Source of the DNA: Diphasiastrum complanatum
Lineage: Eukaryota; Streptophyta; Lycopodiopsida; Lycopodiales; Lycopodiaceae
DNA length: 64,000 bases
Direction of reading: 5' to 3'
NCBI GenBank assembly: GCA_029204225.1
Contig: CM055111.1
Location: 16,105,019 to 16,169,018, forward strand
Shown: piece after piece, positions 47,780-58,992 of the stretch
How the letters are laid out: every line of letters starts with the position of its first letter
How positions within the stretch are numbered: the stretch's first letter is position 1
Position numbers and translations under genes: made by a program
Notes under the pieces: model-generated
What the model was told of the DNA's origin: nothing
Database searches by the model: none
Seen by the model: the letters and a program-made list of their open reading frames with translations, nothing else

Positions 47780-49510
47780 GAATAAATTATGCCTATTGAT
47801 ATCACCCCTCTCCTCCGGAAGACTATAACCTTTTACACGACTGTGATTGACAACAAATGGTAACCTCGGGGGATTATGCCATGCGATGGTCACATTGTTT
47901 CCAAAAATATTGAGAATTTGTTATGGCCCTTCCCAATGCTGATCCTTTGATTTTAGTGTGTTCATGATGCTTCTTGGGTAATATAACACGAGATCACCTT
48001 TTTTAAGGTCTCGCTCATGTATATGTTTATTGAACCATCGGGCCTGTTGCTGTTTAATCACCCAATTCATCCAATATCCATAATCTCTATGTTCTTCCAA
48101 TTTCTCCAATGCAATTAACCGTTCACGCAGAGACTCATCATGGGCCAAATTATACGCAGTTTGAATGTGCAGAGTTGGTAAAATGAATTCATATGACATG
48201 ATTGCATCCGTTCCGTAAACCAATTGAAATGGCGTGTAGCCCGTAGATATCTTATAGGCTGTGCGGTAAGCCCATAACACTGGTTGCAAAAACTCATGCC
48301 AAGATCCTCCTTTTTCTAGCACCAGTTTGGCGATAATAGCTTTCGACGTTTTATTAGTTGCCTCAGCCTGATCATTCCCGCATGGGTAATAAGAAGTGGA
48401 CATTTTATGAATAACACGAAATAAATATGTCATTTCCTTTATCGTGTCATTCACGAAATGCGGTCCTCTATCGGACACACTTTCCAATGGGCAACCAAAC
48501 CGTGATAAAATATTGTTGAATATGAATTTGGCGATGTTATCTCGCAAACGCTTTTGCCTCCGCCCATTTCGCAGCATAATTTGTTGCTACGATAATATAT
48601 GTATGACCATTCGATGATTGTGGGTTTATTTTTCTGATAAAATTCAGTCCTCACCAGCGCTGAAATGGTTCTATAGGTTGTAATCGTAGCAATGGATAAT
48701 CCATTGTAGGTACCGACCTTCCTTGCCTTTGGCATTCATCATAGTTCCGACAAAAAGAGTAGCATCCTTCCAAAGGGTAGGCCACCAGAACCCCGCCTGT
48801 AATATATTGCTAACCGTAATTTCTGAAGCAAAGTGTTCCCCTGCAACACCAAAATGGGCTTCATCCATAATTGCTTGAATGTCCTTGGATTGAATACAAC
48901 GGTGTAAGACTTGATCATGACCACGTCGATACAATTGATGCTCAATTATCTGAAAAACTCTCGATTGCCAAATCAATCGACAACGTTGAGATTTTTTAAA
49001 ATGGTCCGGGAAAGTCCCGTGTATCAAAAAATTAGCCTGATCAGTGTACCAGAAATCACCCAATAATTCAAACATAAAAAATTGCGCATCAGGCATTTCA
49101 TTGATGCCTCTTCCTCATTGCCCATTTCAATATGAGACAATTGATCGGCTACAATATGCACTCGTCCAAGCCGAATCTGTACTTCAAACTCAAATTCTCC
49201 AACGCGCAATTCTACCCGCAATTGCAGATTTATGTATAAGGTACAACAGCGGTTGATGATCCATATAAACAATAAATTTGTTATCAAGTAAAAAATGATG
49301 AAATTTCCATAGCACAAAAATTAAACTCAATGCCTCTCTTTCCGTAGTTGAATAATTCTTCTTTGTTGCGTTAGCTACTTGCTTGCATAGTATACTGGAT
49401 GATCATAACCTTTCTCTTCCCTTGGTTGTGCCAATACGCACCCAACTGCTACTTGCGAGACATCGCAATGCACATGAAATGGTTGATCACATGTTTATGT
49501 TATGTCCATG
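47780..49510 (-). mobile_element. Ty3/Gypsy (Tat-like) RNase H and integrase
   Basis: From 49510 downwards: RNase H (VAVGCVLAQP, then YSTTEREALSLIFVLWKFHH, FIVYMDHQPLLYL, GRIARW), integrase zinc-binding region (VLHRCIQSKDIQAIMDEAHF, AGFWWPTLWKDA), core (LNFIRKINPQSSNGHTYIIV, ATNYAAKWAEAKA, ESVSDRGPHFVNDTIKEMTY, STSYYPCGNDQAEATNKT) and C-terminal part (VLWAYRTAYKISTGYTPFQL, RDLKKGDLVLYYPRS, GPQQILNIF to about 47880). RT is absent beyond 49510. Stops at about 48577, 48671 and 49024 break the frame. No chromodomain. Same general branch as the element at 4.4-7.2 kb, but the two are clearly diverged. Confidence 0.9.
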
Positions 49511-49619
49511 GCCAGTAAGTAAGATTCAATATACTCCTAGTCTTGGATACACGGTACTCTAGTAAATCAAGTTGTTAGTTATGCCACATCATACTGATGT
49601 AACCTGAAAGTAACTAATA

Positions 49620-50029
49620 TCCTTGTGAGGCCCGGAACACACTAAATGGAGTTTAGACAAGGTTTGAGACAGTGTATGCATGTGTAGAGTTATCAATAAC
49701 AATTCTATGAATAGGTGGTTCATGATTAGGACTCTATTCTAGGGGAATCTATGTATAGGGAACTTAGGGTTATGCATGGCTATGTGCCCAGGTTGCTTTT
49801 GGCTCTATATAATGAGGCCAAACTCGCACTACTCCTCATTGTGATCATGGATTCATTGCCAGGGTTTCACTCTACCTTCATGCTTCTTATTCCTTGGCTT
49901 AAGGGTGAAGCTTCTAGAGTTGATTGGTTGCTTCTACTTGGTTGGGTAGTTGTTCCATAGTGTGTTTTCCATTGTGGTTTATCTTGTAAGCAGGATCTTA
50001 GGGAGCTTCCCTTATAGTGGTATCAGAGC
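49620..50029 (+). mobile_element. LTR-like sequence with TATA box and primer-binding site
   Basis: TGGTATCAGAGC at 50018-50029 is a Copia-type primer-binding site. The preceding 400 bases contain TATATAAT (49805-49812) followed by a transcribed-looking leader, as in an LTR. The LTR start near 49620 is a guess because no second copy is in the window. Confidence 0.6.
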
Positions 50030-53000
50030 AAGGCTTACGAAGATTGGGGAACATGGAGAAGGACTACCTTTCGTCGAAATTTTGGATTGGATCATTGGAA
50101 TTCTCGTCCAAGGTGGATAGCAAGGGTGCAAGTGGGTGTACTATCCCAGTTTCAATTTGCATGTTGCTAAGATCCATTACTCTTGGGATTCTTTGTGGTT
50201 TTATGGAGAATTGTCCTTGAAGGCCAATTTGTGATGCTTTTTTGGAGCTTTATCATGTGTAGATCAAATCTTTGGTAGATCTGAATTTTTCAGCAAGTGT
50301 ACTTTCATTTTAGGATTCATTAATGATGAAATTAATGATGCATGCTGGTTCTCTCCATTGATTTATGACTCTAGGCTATGTTTTGGTCAAAATTGCTTGG
50401 TTTTTCATGCTTTTTGGCACAAAATAGATAGTAAGAACCAAAATCCAGCAAGATCAGATCAATTTGTGATGCTTTTTTTGGAGCTTTATCATGTGTAGAT
50501 CAAATCTTTGGTAGATCTGAATTTTCCAGCAAGTGTACTTTTGTTTTAGGATTCATTAATGATGAAATTAATGATGCATGCCGGTTCTCTCCATTGATTT
50601 ATGACTCTGGGCTATGTTTTGGTCAAAATTGCTTGGTTTTCCTTGCTTTTTGCCGTTGTCGTTGCATGTCAGAGTAAGAATTATTACTCTACAAAACAAA
50701 ATAAATATTGCAATTGTCAAGATACATTATCAATGTTGATGAATGCCAGTTTTGTTCGACAAGTGCTATACAATTCTCACTCTTTGTAACGTTTTTTTAT
50801 TTCCTTGTTTCTCTTCACCTATTTTGTGTGATTGATTTTTGCATGAGAAATAGCTACTGCACGAGAGTCTTCCGTAGAGCATCTCACGAACACATTTTCA
50901 TTCATCTATCCATGTTCAGATTACCTTGTATAGCAGTTTAGAATTTTTGAGAAATATGAGAAGTACATGTCACGTCCGAGTTGATTCCTACATCTCATTG
51001 TCATATTCATCTTCGAGTCAACTATAACAAGATCGAAACAAATTTAGTAAATATTTGTTCAATCTTTAGTCCAGTCGCATGTTCAATGTGTTTCAACTAC
51101 GTGTTCCACACGCCGATCCAATCTTGAACATGAACAGTTACAAGCAACCACATCCCCACCAACATATTTGAGGGGGGGAGAGAGAGTGGATCTGCTTAGA
51201 TCCACTAGAGTAGTTACTCTACCAGCAACAACACAACAAGATTGACAGCCAAGGTCACAAACCCAAAGTCGACAACGACAAGGCTAAGAAGACAGATGGG
51301 CAATCCAAAGTGACTCGATCAGAAGAAGTATCTCAGTCACGACGAAGATTCTTAAAAAAAAAAAACACAAGCATTGGAAAATCAGTCTCCTTCAACAACT
51401 GACCTCTTACCATACTTTTGCGCCCATTCTCATGCCTATCGCCCACACCATCTACCGTTGTCACTACCACCCTTCCTTCCATATGTTTGTTTATCATCAG
51501 TTTACTGTTCTTCTGAGAAATCCCTAGTTTCTATAGTCCTACCGAAGCAGTTGAAAGATCATTGCAAATGTCTTGCGGAGACCAATTGCCACCTACAATG
51601 GTTGATCAGCCAAATGAAGACCTAAGAAGCAGGCGAAGTAGCTAGAAGAACTAAAGAGGAAGACCCAAGAAGCTGAGGAGGAAAGGACAAAACTTAAGCA
51701 ACAGATGAGTCAGATCAATCTTGATAAAAAAAAACTCTCTGGAGCAATGATAGTTGAATCCCCTCCTATGAAGCCCAAAGAGATCCAAAAGTAATGGATC
51801 AAAAGAAAGAGCTGCAGAAAAAGAAAGATGAAGACAACCGTGAACCTACAAAATAAAGCGAGCTCCTCGTCCGGCAAGTGGTGGTCAAAGTTCGACATTG
51901 CAAGGGTCCAAGGCTGCAACTGTAGAACTATCAGTCCCTTCACCCTGTCACCAAGCCTTCATCATGTTTCCTTACTGTTACCAAATCGTCCATCCAAAAC
52001 TGTTTCTACCACCAAATTTTAAATGAAGATTCCATCCCCTTGAGATTGATAATCGAAGTTTGTGCAACCTACATATCAAAGGTTTTCTTTGAGACTGGAA
52101 CTTCGATTGAGAGAAGAACCACAGAAACACCCAAAAGCAAATGGAGGATACAGACCTCCCAGAAGTTAGAATCTGCCAAGAAACCAAAGATAAAACCGTC
52201 AATGGCAGATACAGGTGACAAAATAAAGAGACACATGGAAAGCACTTGAGCTTGCAAGTTGTGAAGTTGCTGAGAGCTCTCCAATTTTGAGAATGTCAAC
52301 CACCTATAGCAATAAGACATTTTGATCCAATTGCGACAATTTGTGAAAACAATTTTTGTGATAAAAATTGTGACAATAAGCACTTGGTTTTATGCAAGCG
52401 AACGAGGATCTACGCTTTTCCAAGTGACGGTCGAAAGTTAGACATGAAGACGTAGTAACAAGAATGTGTGATCTCTTTAACTCTTTGTTTATTAACCATT
52501 ACTCAAATTTCATGGTTGTATATCACTGGAAAATAATTTAGACTTAGTGAAAACACTGTGATCAATTTTGACTTATAAACTCAGTTTAATCGATTCACTA
52601 ATCTAAACTGATTCCATAGATAACGAAAAAATGACCAAAATTTTGATTTTTTTTGGAAAACTCAAATTTTGCTTTATTTTACGTAATTCGAATATTCTGA
52701 CGAAAATACTATTAGTAGAAAAGGCAATCGAAATCAAAAAAATTGAAACACTGTCTGATTCCTAATGTTACTAACCCAATGTCAATCTGGCATGCAAAGC
52801 ACACTACATCAGTCACAAACGTCATTACGGAATTTTTTTACGTAAACTTCAGTTTTACGAAATTTGTCAACCATTAACACTGATTTGTGACCCAACTGTT
52901 AGAGCACATGCATATGACCATTCAAATCAATTGTAAATCCCTCATGCATGTCAGAATCACTCTGAGAATCAGCATGCAACTAATCCATGCAAACACAGTA

Positions 53001-53081
53001 CTACCAATTAGGAAAATGACTGGCATGCAATCTAAACGATTCCAAATTTTGCCAATTTTACTCACAAAATTGCAAAACGAA
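50030..53081. other. Leader and decayed internal region of the 50 kb LTR element
   Basis: No complete domain. The direct repeat at 50226-50653 lies in what would be the untranslated leader. At about 51640-51790 the plus strand reads LEELKRKTQEAEEERTKLKQ and QMSQINLDKKKLS, a short coiled-coil segment that could be gag. The rest (52400-53081) is AT-rich and unassigned. Confidence 0.35.
50226..50653 (+). repeat. Direct repeat of about 195 bp, period 235
   Basis: AATTTGTGATGCTTTTTTGG at 50226 recurs at 50461, and the two copies agree for about 195 bases with about seven differences. A 40-base spacer unique to the first copy (ending GATCAGATC) separates them. Confidence 0.92.
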
Positions 53082-55060
53082 CTAGCTTGTTACACCAATC
53101 GCATAGAAAATGTCTGCTCTCGTAGTGGTGAGATAAATCAGGCTATCCACAAGTTGCCTATAAAGAGTCTCGTCCACAAAAGGAGTGCCATCATCTCTAG
53201 ATGGCTTATTGTTGGTATCCATGGGCGTAGAAACGGGTTTGCAATCCTGCATGTTGAACCTGTTCAAGACTTCACATGCATAGTTAGCTTGGGAAATAAA
53301 CACACAATTTTCTTTTTTCCAAACCTCCAAGACAAGACAATAGTGGATTGAACCCAAATCCTTCATCTCGAACTCATTTGATAAATGAGCCTTCACCTTT
53401 TCAATAAGCTGCCCATTGTTACCCGTGATGACCAAGTCATCCACATAGAAAACTATTAAAACAATGTTCCCATCTTTCTCATGAACAGGTTGCAATCCAG
53501 CTGACTCTTTATGAATTGCTCCATGGCAAAATAGTCATCAATACGACTATACCAGGTCCTGAATGTCTGCTTCAAACCATATAAGGCCTTCCTAAGTCTG
53601 CATACCATAGTTTCCTTGCCCTTAGCCTCAAAACCTTGTGGCTATTCCATGTAGACTTCTTCAGCCAACTGTCCATTGAGAAAAGCACTCTTCACATCCA
53701 TTTGATAGACCTCCCAACCAAAAAATGTAGCCAATGCTAAAACCAACCTGATAGACGTCATCTTGGCTACCGGTGCAAATGTCTCATCATAGTCCAAGCC
53801 TTCCTTCTGTGCATAGCCTTTAGCAACCATCCTTGCCTTATGTTTTTTGATGCTCCCATCCGATTTGTATTTGGTCCTATAGACCCACTTACAGCCAAAA
53901 GGACGCTTCCCTTTTGGTAACTTCACCAATCCCATGTATCATTCTTGAGAATGGAGTCGTACTCCTCTTGCATAGCATGTTGCCATACCTTCTCATCTGC
54001 TGCCTCAACGAATGTATGTGGATCTTGTGAATCCAAAATAGTAGTCATAAGTGCATAGTTTGTCTCGTGGTGTTCATGCTGCTAGGCTTGCCTTTGAGAC
54101 CTCCTAGCCCCTGGATTGCTGCTCTCTCCCTCATCCAATATCAAACCATCCTGCACAGTTTGCCAATACCACTTAGAAAACTTATTCCTTGCAGTTGGTG
54201 ATGAAGACGGTGAATAGGACTCAACAGATTTGCCCCTTTCCTTCCGCTTCCTAGCCTTCTCAAATCCTTCCTCTTGATCACTCATATAATCATCTTGAGG
54301 CTCCCCAATATATGGATGTGGATCATCAAATATTGGCACAAATTCACTTGTACCATCCTCCATCTCAAGTTCCTCGATAGGAGGCGTTTGATCTTATTCA
54401 AAGATCACATCTCAACTTATGATCCTCTAGGCTTGTTAGTAAGATCGTAAAGTCGGTAAGCTTTGCTTTCTTCACTGTATCCCAAGAAAATACACTTATG
54501 CTGATTTTGCATCCAGCTTCTTCCTGTTATCCTTGGGAATATGGGCATAGGCCGTACAACCAAACACTCGCAAAGCTCCCACCTTGGCCTTGATGCCGCT
54601 AAATGCCTCTTTTGGAGTCTTGCCTTCCACAGCTTTTGTTGGACTTCTATCAGCTTGCCTTATGTCACTCTGCTCCTCTCTTGCAACACTCTCAACAACA
54701 TTTCCTCCATGCTTCTTTGTGCCCTTCTTTTGCTCTGCAAGCTTCTTCCTGCACTCAAAAGCAAACTGTCCATATTTACCACACTAATTGCAATTCCCCT
54801 TCCTTCGAGGTGTGGAAGAAGTATTTGAGGAGGATTGTGCTTGTGACATCTGCAAGTTCTCCATTCCTTGATCAAGTGTTTGTGGTGCTCCTTTGTTCTT
54901 GCCTTTACCTTTCTTCTTATCCTTGGTTGGATTTTGCTTCTTCTTAGAAGCAAAGGCATGCTCCTAGAAATCTTCCCTCTTCTAGAGATTAACTCTCCTC
55001 ATCTCCTCCTCTTACAAGAGACCATAGACTTCTTCATAGGTAGTCCTCTTGAGGCTCATC
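53082..55060 (-). mobile_element. Copia with gag knuckle joined to integrase tail, then reverse transcriptase
   Basis: From 55060 downwards: gag tail TTYEEVYGLL, AFASKKKQNPTKDKKKGKGK, then a knuckle CN-stop-CGKYGQFAFECRKK (one codon replaced by TAG, His ligand replaced by Gln; about 54806-54765). It runs within about 60 codons into the integrase tail AVEGKTPKEAF, ALRVFGCTAYAHIPKDNRKK and FLGYSEESKAYRLYDL, so protease and integrase core are deleted. A linker follows (54363-54082, acidic then Ser-rich), then RT: KLPKGKRPFGCKWVYRTKYK, TFAPVAKMTSIRLVLALATF, YQMDVKSAFLNGQLAEEVYM, KALYGLKQ, IVFYVDDLVITG (YVDD intact), MQDCKPVSTPMD and LYRQLVDSLIYLTTTRADI. It ends at 53082 without RNase H. Confidence 0.92.
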
Positions 55061-55422
55061 TCAAGGTCCTCCTCTAGAGCCTGACCTCAAGTGGCTCAAG
55101 ATGCTCGTTTTGAGAGGTTACCTCGTGAGGCTAAAGATGCTCCTCTTGAGAGCAGCACGCATAGCACGAATTGATATGCACTTACAATCAATTTATTTTT
55201 AATATATCCTAATCAAGAGGCCAGTTTGCATTCCATTGTGCTTGCATAATGACCTCAGAATGGATGCTTGCGATTTCACCATTTAAAATTTTCTTTATGG
55301 TGGATTCGGTTTAGTTTAGCCTACAAATTTGTAAGGTTTCTCCCTCGATAATTGTATACTCTATGATAAACTTTGCCATGTAACCCGCTTTTAAAATACA
55401 ATGCAAGTTTTGTGGAAGGTCT

Positions 55423-55537
55423 TCTAAGTCATAAATGCTTCTTGGTTTCCAAGGGAAGGCTCGAACTTGAGACCAAAGAAACTTCGGATGTCAAGCTAAC
55501 CAATTGAGCCAACTCCCTTGGGTCTAAGTCATAAATG
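55423..55537 (-). mobile_element. tRNA-derived SINE-like insertion with 15 bp target duplication
   Basis: TCTAAGTCATAAATG occurs at 55423-55437 and again, identical, at 55523-55537, framing 85 bp. Read on the minus strand, the insert starts CCCAAGGGAGTTGGCTCAAT. TGGCTCAATTGG fits the RNA polymerase III A box in 11 of 12 positions, and AGTTCGAGCC fits most of the B box. CCAAGGGA near the 5' end pairs perfectly with TCCCTTGG near the 3' end, like an acceptor stem. Direct repeats plus tRNA-like promoter boxes mark a retroposed tRNA-related sequence moved by LINE machinery. The T-arm is imperfect, so it is not a working tRNA gene. Confidence 0.85.
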
Positions 55538-55763
55538 ACATCCTCCACAATGCAATCACCTCAACACAAGGCTAATGTTGGAAAAAAGGGTTGTCTTCTT
55601 TTTGGCTTCCGCTTGCCCCCTTCTTACTCTTCTCGATAAAAAAATTTCCCATTTCGCTCTGGTCTGCAGATTAGAGTGTAGCCACACGGGAACATGAATT
55701 GGGATGCGCGCGCCTTCTCATTCGTGTTCAAGTGAAAGCACGCCAACACCAACGAACAAAACG

Positions 55764-55765
<2 letters not shown>

Positions 55766-55828
<63 letters not shown>
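55766..55828. repeat. Compound microsatellite (GA)n(CA)n in the RSP3 leader
   Basis: About 17 GA units followed by about 14 CA units, some 140 bases before the RSP3 start codon. A reading frame open through it and in frame with RSP3 begins at 55699, but simple-sequence coding is unlikely. Confidence 0.95.
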
Positions 55829-55830
<2 letters not shown>

Positions 55831-55965
55831 CAAGAGAGCGAGCGAGGGAGGATCATCCTGGCGCGGGACGAAACAAACGATGGGCCGCGAGGCAGCCGGT
55901 CTTCATATCCGACTTCAAGGAATTCGCGGCACCTTGGTGCTCAAAACGGCCACCCCAGGGCGCCA

Positions 55966-57373
55966 ATGCCTTACAGATCCGGATTAGGCAGAGTTGCTGC
56001 AAATGCAACGATGACAAAGGCCCTGCTGCCTCCTGCAGGATCCGTGAATTTGATGTTTGATCCACATGTTTTTCGAGGGCCAACATTTCACAGAAACAAG
56101 GTGAGTGCCATATAAAGCCTGCTCTTGTCCTTTCAATTTTAGATGCTCGGATTGTTTTTGAAGTTTGTGAAACCCAATTTGTATGGTGCCGTCCATAGCC
56201 ATTAGTCTGTGTTGTCATCATGCATTAATCATTAGGTACTACAGAGATTTCAAATTTGTAACATTGTTTGTACTTAAGTAAATTAAATGCATAAAAGTAT
56301 AAAAAAGCTGTTTACCTAGTCTTCCTGAATATTACTCTCGAACAGAAAGAAAATTGTTGAGTTTATTCCACTACCCTTGAATTCCTTCTACATTTCACTT
56401 TTTTACATTAACAAATTCAACTAGACATGGACCAGTTACTTGTTTGTTTTATAGATTCTTTTGCCTTAGTCACTTTTATGTATGCTTTTGTAATCTGATT
56501 CTGTATTTATTTCTGTTTACTACGTTGTGAAGGTTACTGATGTAGCGTACCAAGAAACAAGTTTGAATATCTAGACCCTACAAGGTTTATCTGTGCTATT
56601 TCAGCTTTTCGTCTAATGAAGATATAATGTTTGATAATAAAAGTCGAGAGCTAAGAAGCCTACTTAGCTTCTGGTTTTCCTATGCACTCCATTCTCTGAT
56701 TGTTTTTAGTTGCTGCATAAGGTTCACATGCTTCTCTTTTTAGGTTCTGAATTGGAGTGTTATAACTTCTTCAAGCTTGAACACTCTTGAGCATTCTAGC
56801 TCAGTTCTTTAGAGTTCTTTTAGAATTTTGCTATTAGTACTTACTGCTTACCAGCTCAATTAGGTGTTAAGGAGCTCAGCTCCAGGTTCTAGGTCTACCC
56901 ACAATAATTTCGATTATCTCATAACGCAAATAACACTTTATGCTTGGGTATTGATGAGGTTTTTCATTTTCTTATGTCTTGTTTACACTTTATTGTTAAC
57001 TTCAATGAGTGATATCACTAACCTCTTCTTTTGAACTTGTAAAGTGTATTACATGAGCTTACAAAAAGATAGATGTTTTTTCACCAAGTTTTACATAGAA
57101 ACTTGTGAAAATATGGACTTTGAATCGTGGTCTTTTTAAACAAGGAGAAAGTCAAGTCATCGCAATTTTTTTTTGACACATATATTTCATCATTTCAAAC
57201 ATGTTAAGCTAATTATTATAGCTTGCTCTTTGTGAATTATTTTAATGCATTAGGCCTTGCAAGAAGATCCTGCTTTGCAGAAAAAACCCCGCGAAGTGAA
57301 AATGAAGCGTAAAGCTGTTCAATTATCCGAAAAGCAAGTCATCGTGGATGGAAGAAAGAATATGGATGTGCAG
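55966..57373 (+). CDS. RSP3: Radial spoke protein 3 (RSP3) homologue, first two recognisable exons (partial)
   Basis: RSP3 anchors radial spokes to the outer doublets of motile 9+2 axonemes and binds protein kinase A subunits. Exon A (55966-56100) encodes MPYRSGLGRVAANATMTKAL and then NLMFDPHVFRGPTFHRNK, corresponding to the family's NIMFDRRVVRGNTYA segment. Exon B (57254-57373) encodes a Lys-rich spacer and ends VIVDGRKNMDVQ, corresponding to the conserved VDGR-H-DVQT motif. Both exons are phase 0 with good GT-AG sites (AAG|gtgagt, ttag|GCC, CAG|gtacta), and they come in the right order. The next motif (TELYLEEL-like) is not found before the window ends. The start is the Met nearest the conserved part; an in-frame Met at 55699 would read through a microsatellite. 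The alternative of a chance match is unlikely given two ordered motifs joined by consistent splicing. Confidence 0.78.
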
Positions 57374-58546
57374 GTACTAATTGTGCAATTGTCTCATTAT
57401 AAGTGTCTAATCATGTTAAATTAATCTTTGGATAGTGTAACGAGCATTAAAATTTATTTTTAATTTACATAACTACTTACTTCCAAGGAAATTTTGAGAA
57501 TCCAATTGAGAAAGAGAGAACCCATTTTCAATTTTGTGCAAATAAATTGAGGAAAGATTGGCATTATATTGGAGCACTAAGCATCTTGTAAAAGAGTTAT
57601 TATAAAGGACTACTAGGACTATAGAAATGATTCTTAAAAAAGAAACGCTAGTAAATTGGATAATATCGATGATGATGCAAATGAACACGGCCTCAAGGTA
57701 GGGGTATCCTTGTATTGTGAAGGAGTACAACTAGAAATTATTCATGATACCTTGGTTGAGACAGAGTCTGTGCTTAACTAGTCACTCTACAAGCCCTTGA
57801 TTGGAGGTTTTCTTTGGGCATGCCTTTCCATTTGTATAAGAAAGTAGGATGTGTTTTTTATATGTTTATGAAGAAATATACCTTTTGCAAGTCGTCCTGT
57901 AAACTATTCAAGTCTAAATTTAGCTCCTTGACCTCACATTGATTTCCCTCAACTATAAAGTCCTTTGCTTGTTTGGGTATCTGATGAAAACAATACACGA
58001 GTAAAAAGAAGTCAACATTCTTTGCCAAGATCTTGTAATATATAGGGCATGGAAGAATAAGTTCTTTTCATTTTTCACGTAGTCCAAGTATAGTTCATAG
58101 ATGTCATGACTCACAAGAAGATGATCAAAGCATCAAGGATAACTATACATGCCTTTAGATATTGAGTACGTGTACTTAAGAATTCCTTAGAGTCAAACAT
58201 CAAGACATCTGGCATCTTCATAGGTTGTTCAAGGAGCTTGGAGCTGATGAAGTTTATTCAATAAGAACCATAGTCTCTAAAGTTAAGAAAGAACACATTC
58301 CACTATGGTTTGACGATATACATGGACTGAAAGAGGCTATATTATCAAACACTAGTAATTGTCCTTGGATGAGGGCAAGAGATGCAAGCAACTATGGATT
58401 GAGATGGATTTGGGAAGAGAGTAGATTCACGCCCTTTGTGTTTTGTCATTCTTAGAAGATCAGGTCTCATGGCCATAGAAAATATCAAATCGTGAAACTC
58501 TATTATATGTTAGAATTTTGTAACATGCAAAAGTTGAAATACATGC
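57374..58546. other. Presumed RSP3 intron
   Basis: Begins with gtacta after exon B. I find no further RSP3 exon. An open stretch at 58225-58455 (MFKELGADEVYSIRTIVSKV) has no recognised family. If RSP3 is intact, this intron is over 6.6 kb long and carries the Copia elements that follow. Confidence 0.45.
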
Positions 58547-58992
58547 TGTAGGAAATAGAAGCCAAAGGATCCAGGATTTTAACTATTCAATCACACAAAG
58601 CATTTTTGAGAGAAAGAGAGAGATGGCTGGTTGCCGTCCTATAGAAACTCGTGGACCTGAAAGAGAATAGTAATGATGCTTACAATTGTTGAATACAAAG
58701 GAGATGCACACATATACATAGTCTTCCAAAATAATTATCTAACTTCTCCCTTCATGACTATCTAACTTCTATAAGTTACATAAAAAGAATAAGGTACCTT
58801 CAAATGTCAAGTTGGGGTACATATTGTCACAATTAGGCCTAGTGGACCCACAAGTCCCTACTAAGTTAAGAATTAGCTAACTCTAAGTTTAGTAGGCCTA
58901 ATGGAGATAAATAAACCATGGTTACACAACTCTTGACCTTTTGGATCAAAGTAACCTATGGTTCTCTAAGCAATTACATTTACATTCCAACA
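58547..58992 (-). mobile_element. 3' LTR of minus-strand Copia B
   Basis: On the minus strand TTTAAGGAGAG (polypurine tract) is followed by TGTTGGAATGTAAATG at 58992, and the LTR ends CTATTTCCTACA at 58547; TG...CA ends. Length is 446 bp. It includes CTTTGTATTC and a CT-rich tail (CTCTCTCTTTCTCTC), as in many LTR R-U5 regions. The base pairs next to the end are GCATG on the minus strand, a candidate target duplication whose partner is not in view. Confidence 0.75.

Noticed and set aside
55624-55833. Minus-strand ORF with Cys-Val and Ser-Leu runs, and the N-terminal extension of the RSP3 frame
   Set aside because: Both are translations of the (GA)n(CA)n repeat; only the part after 55966 has conserved motifs.
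58225-58455. 76 aa ORF as a further RSP3 exon
   Set aside because: No RSP3 motif, and it does not fit the phase and order expected after DVQ.
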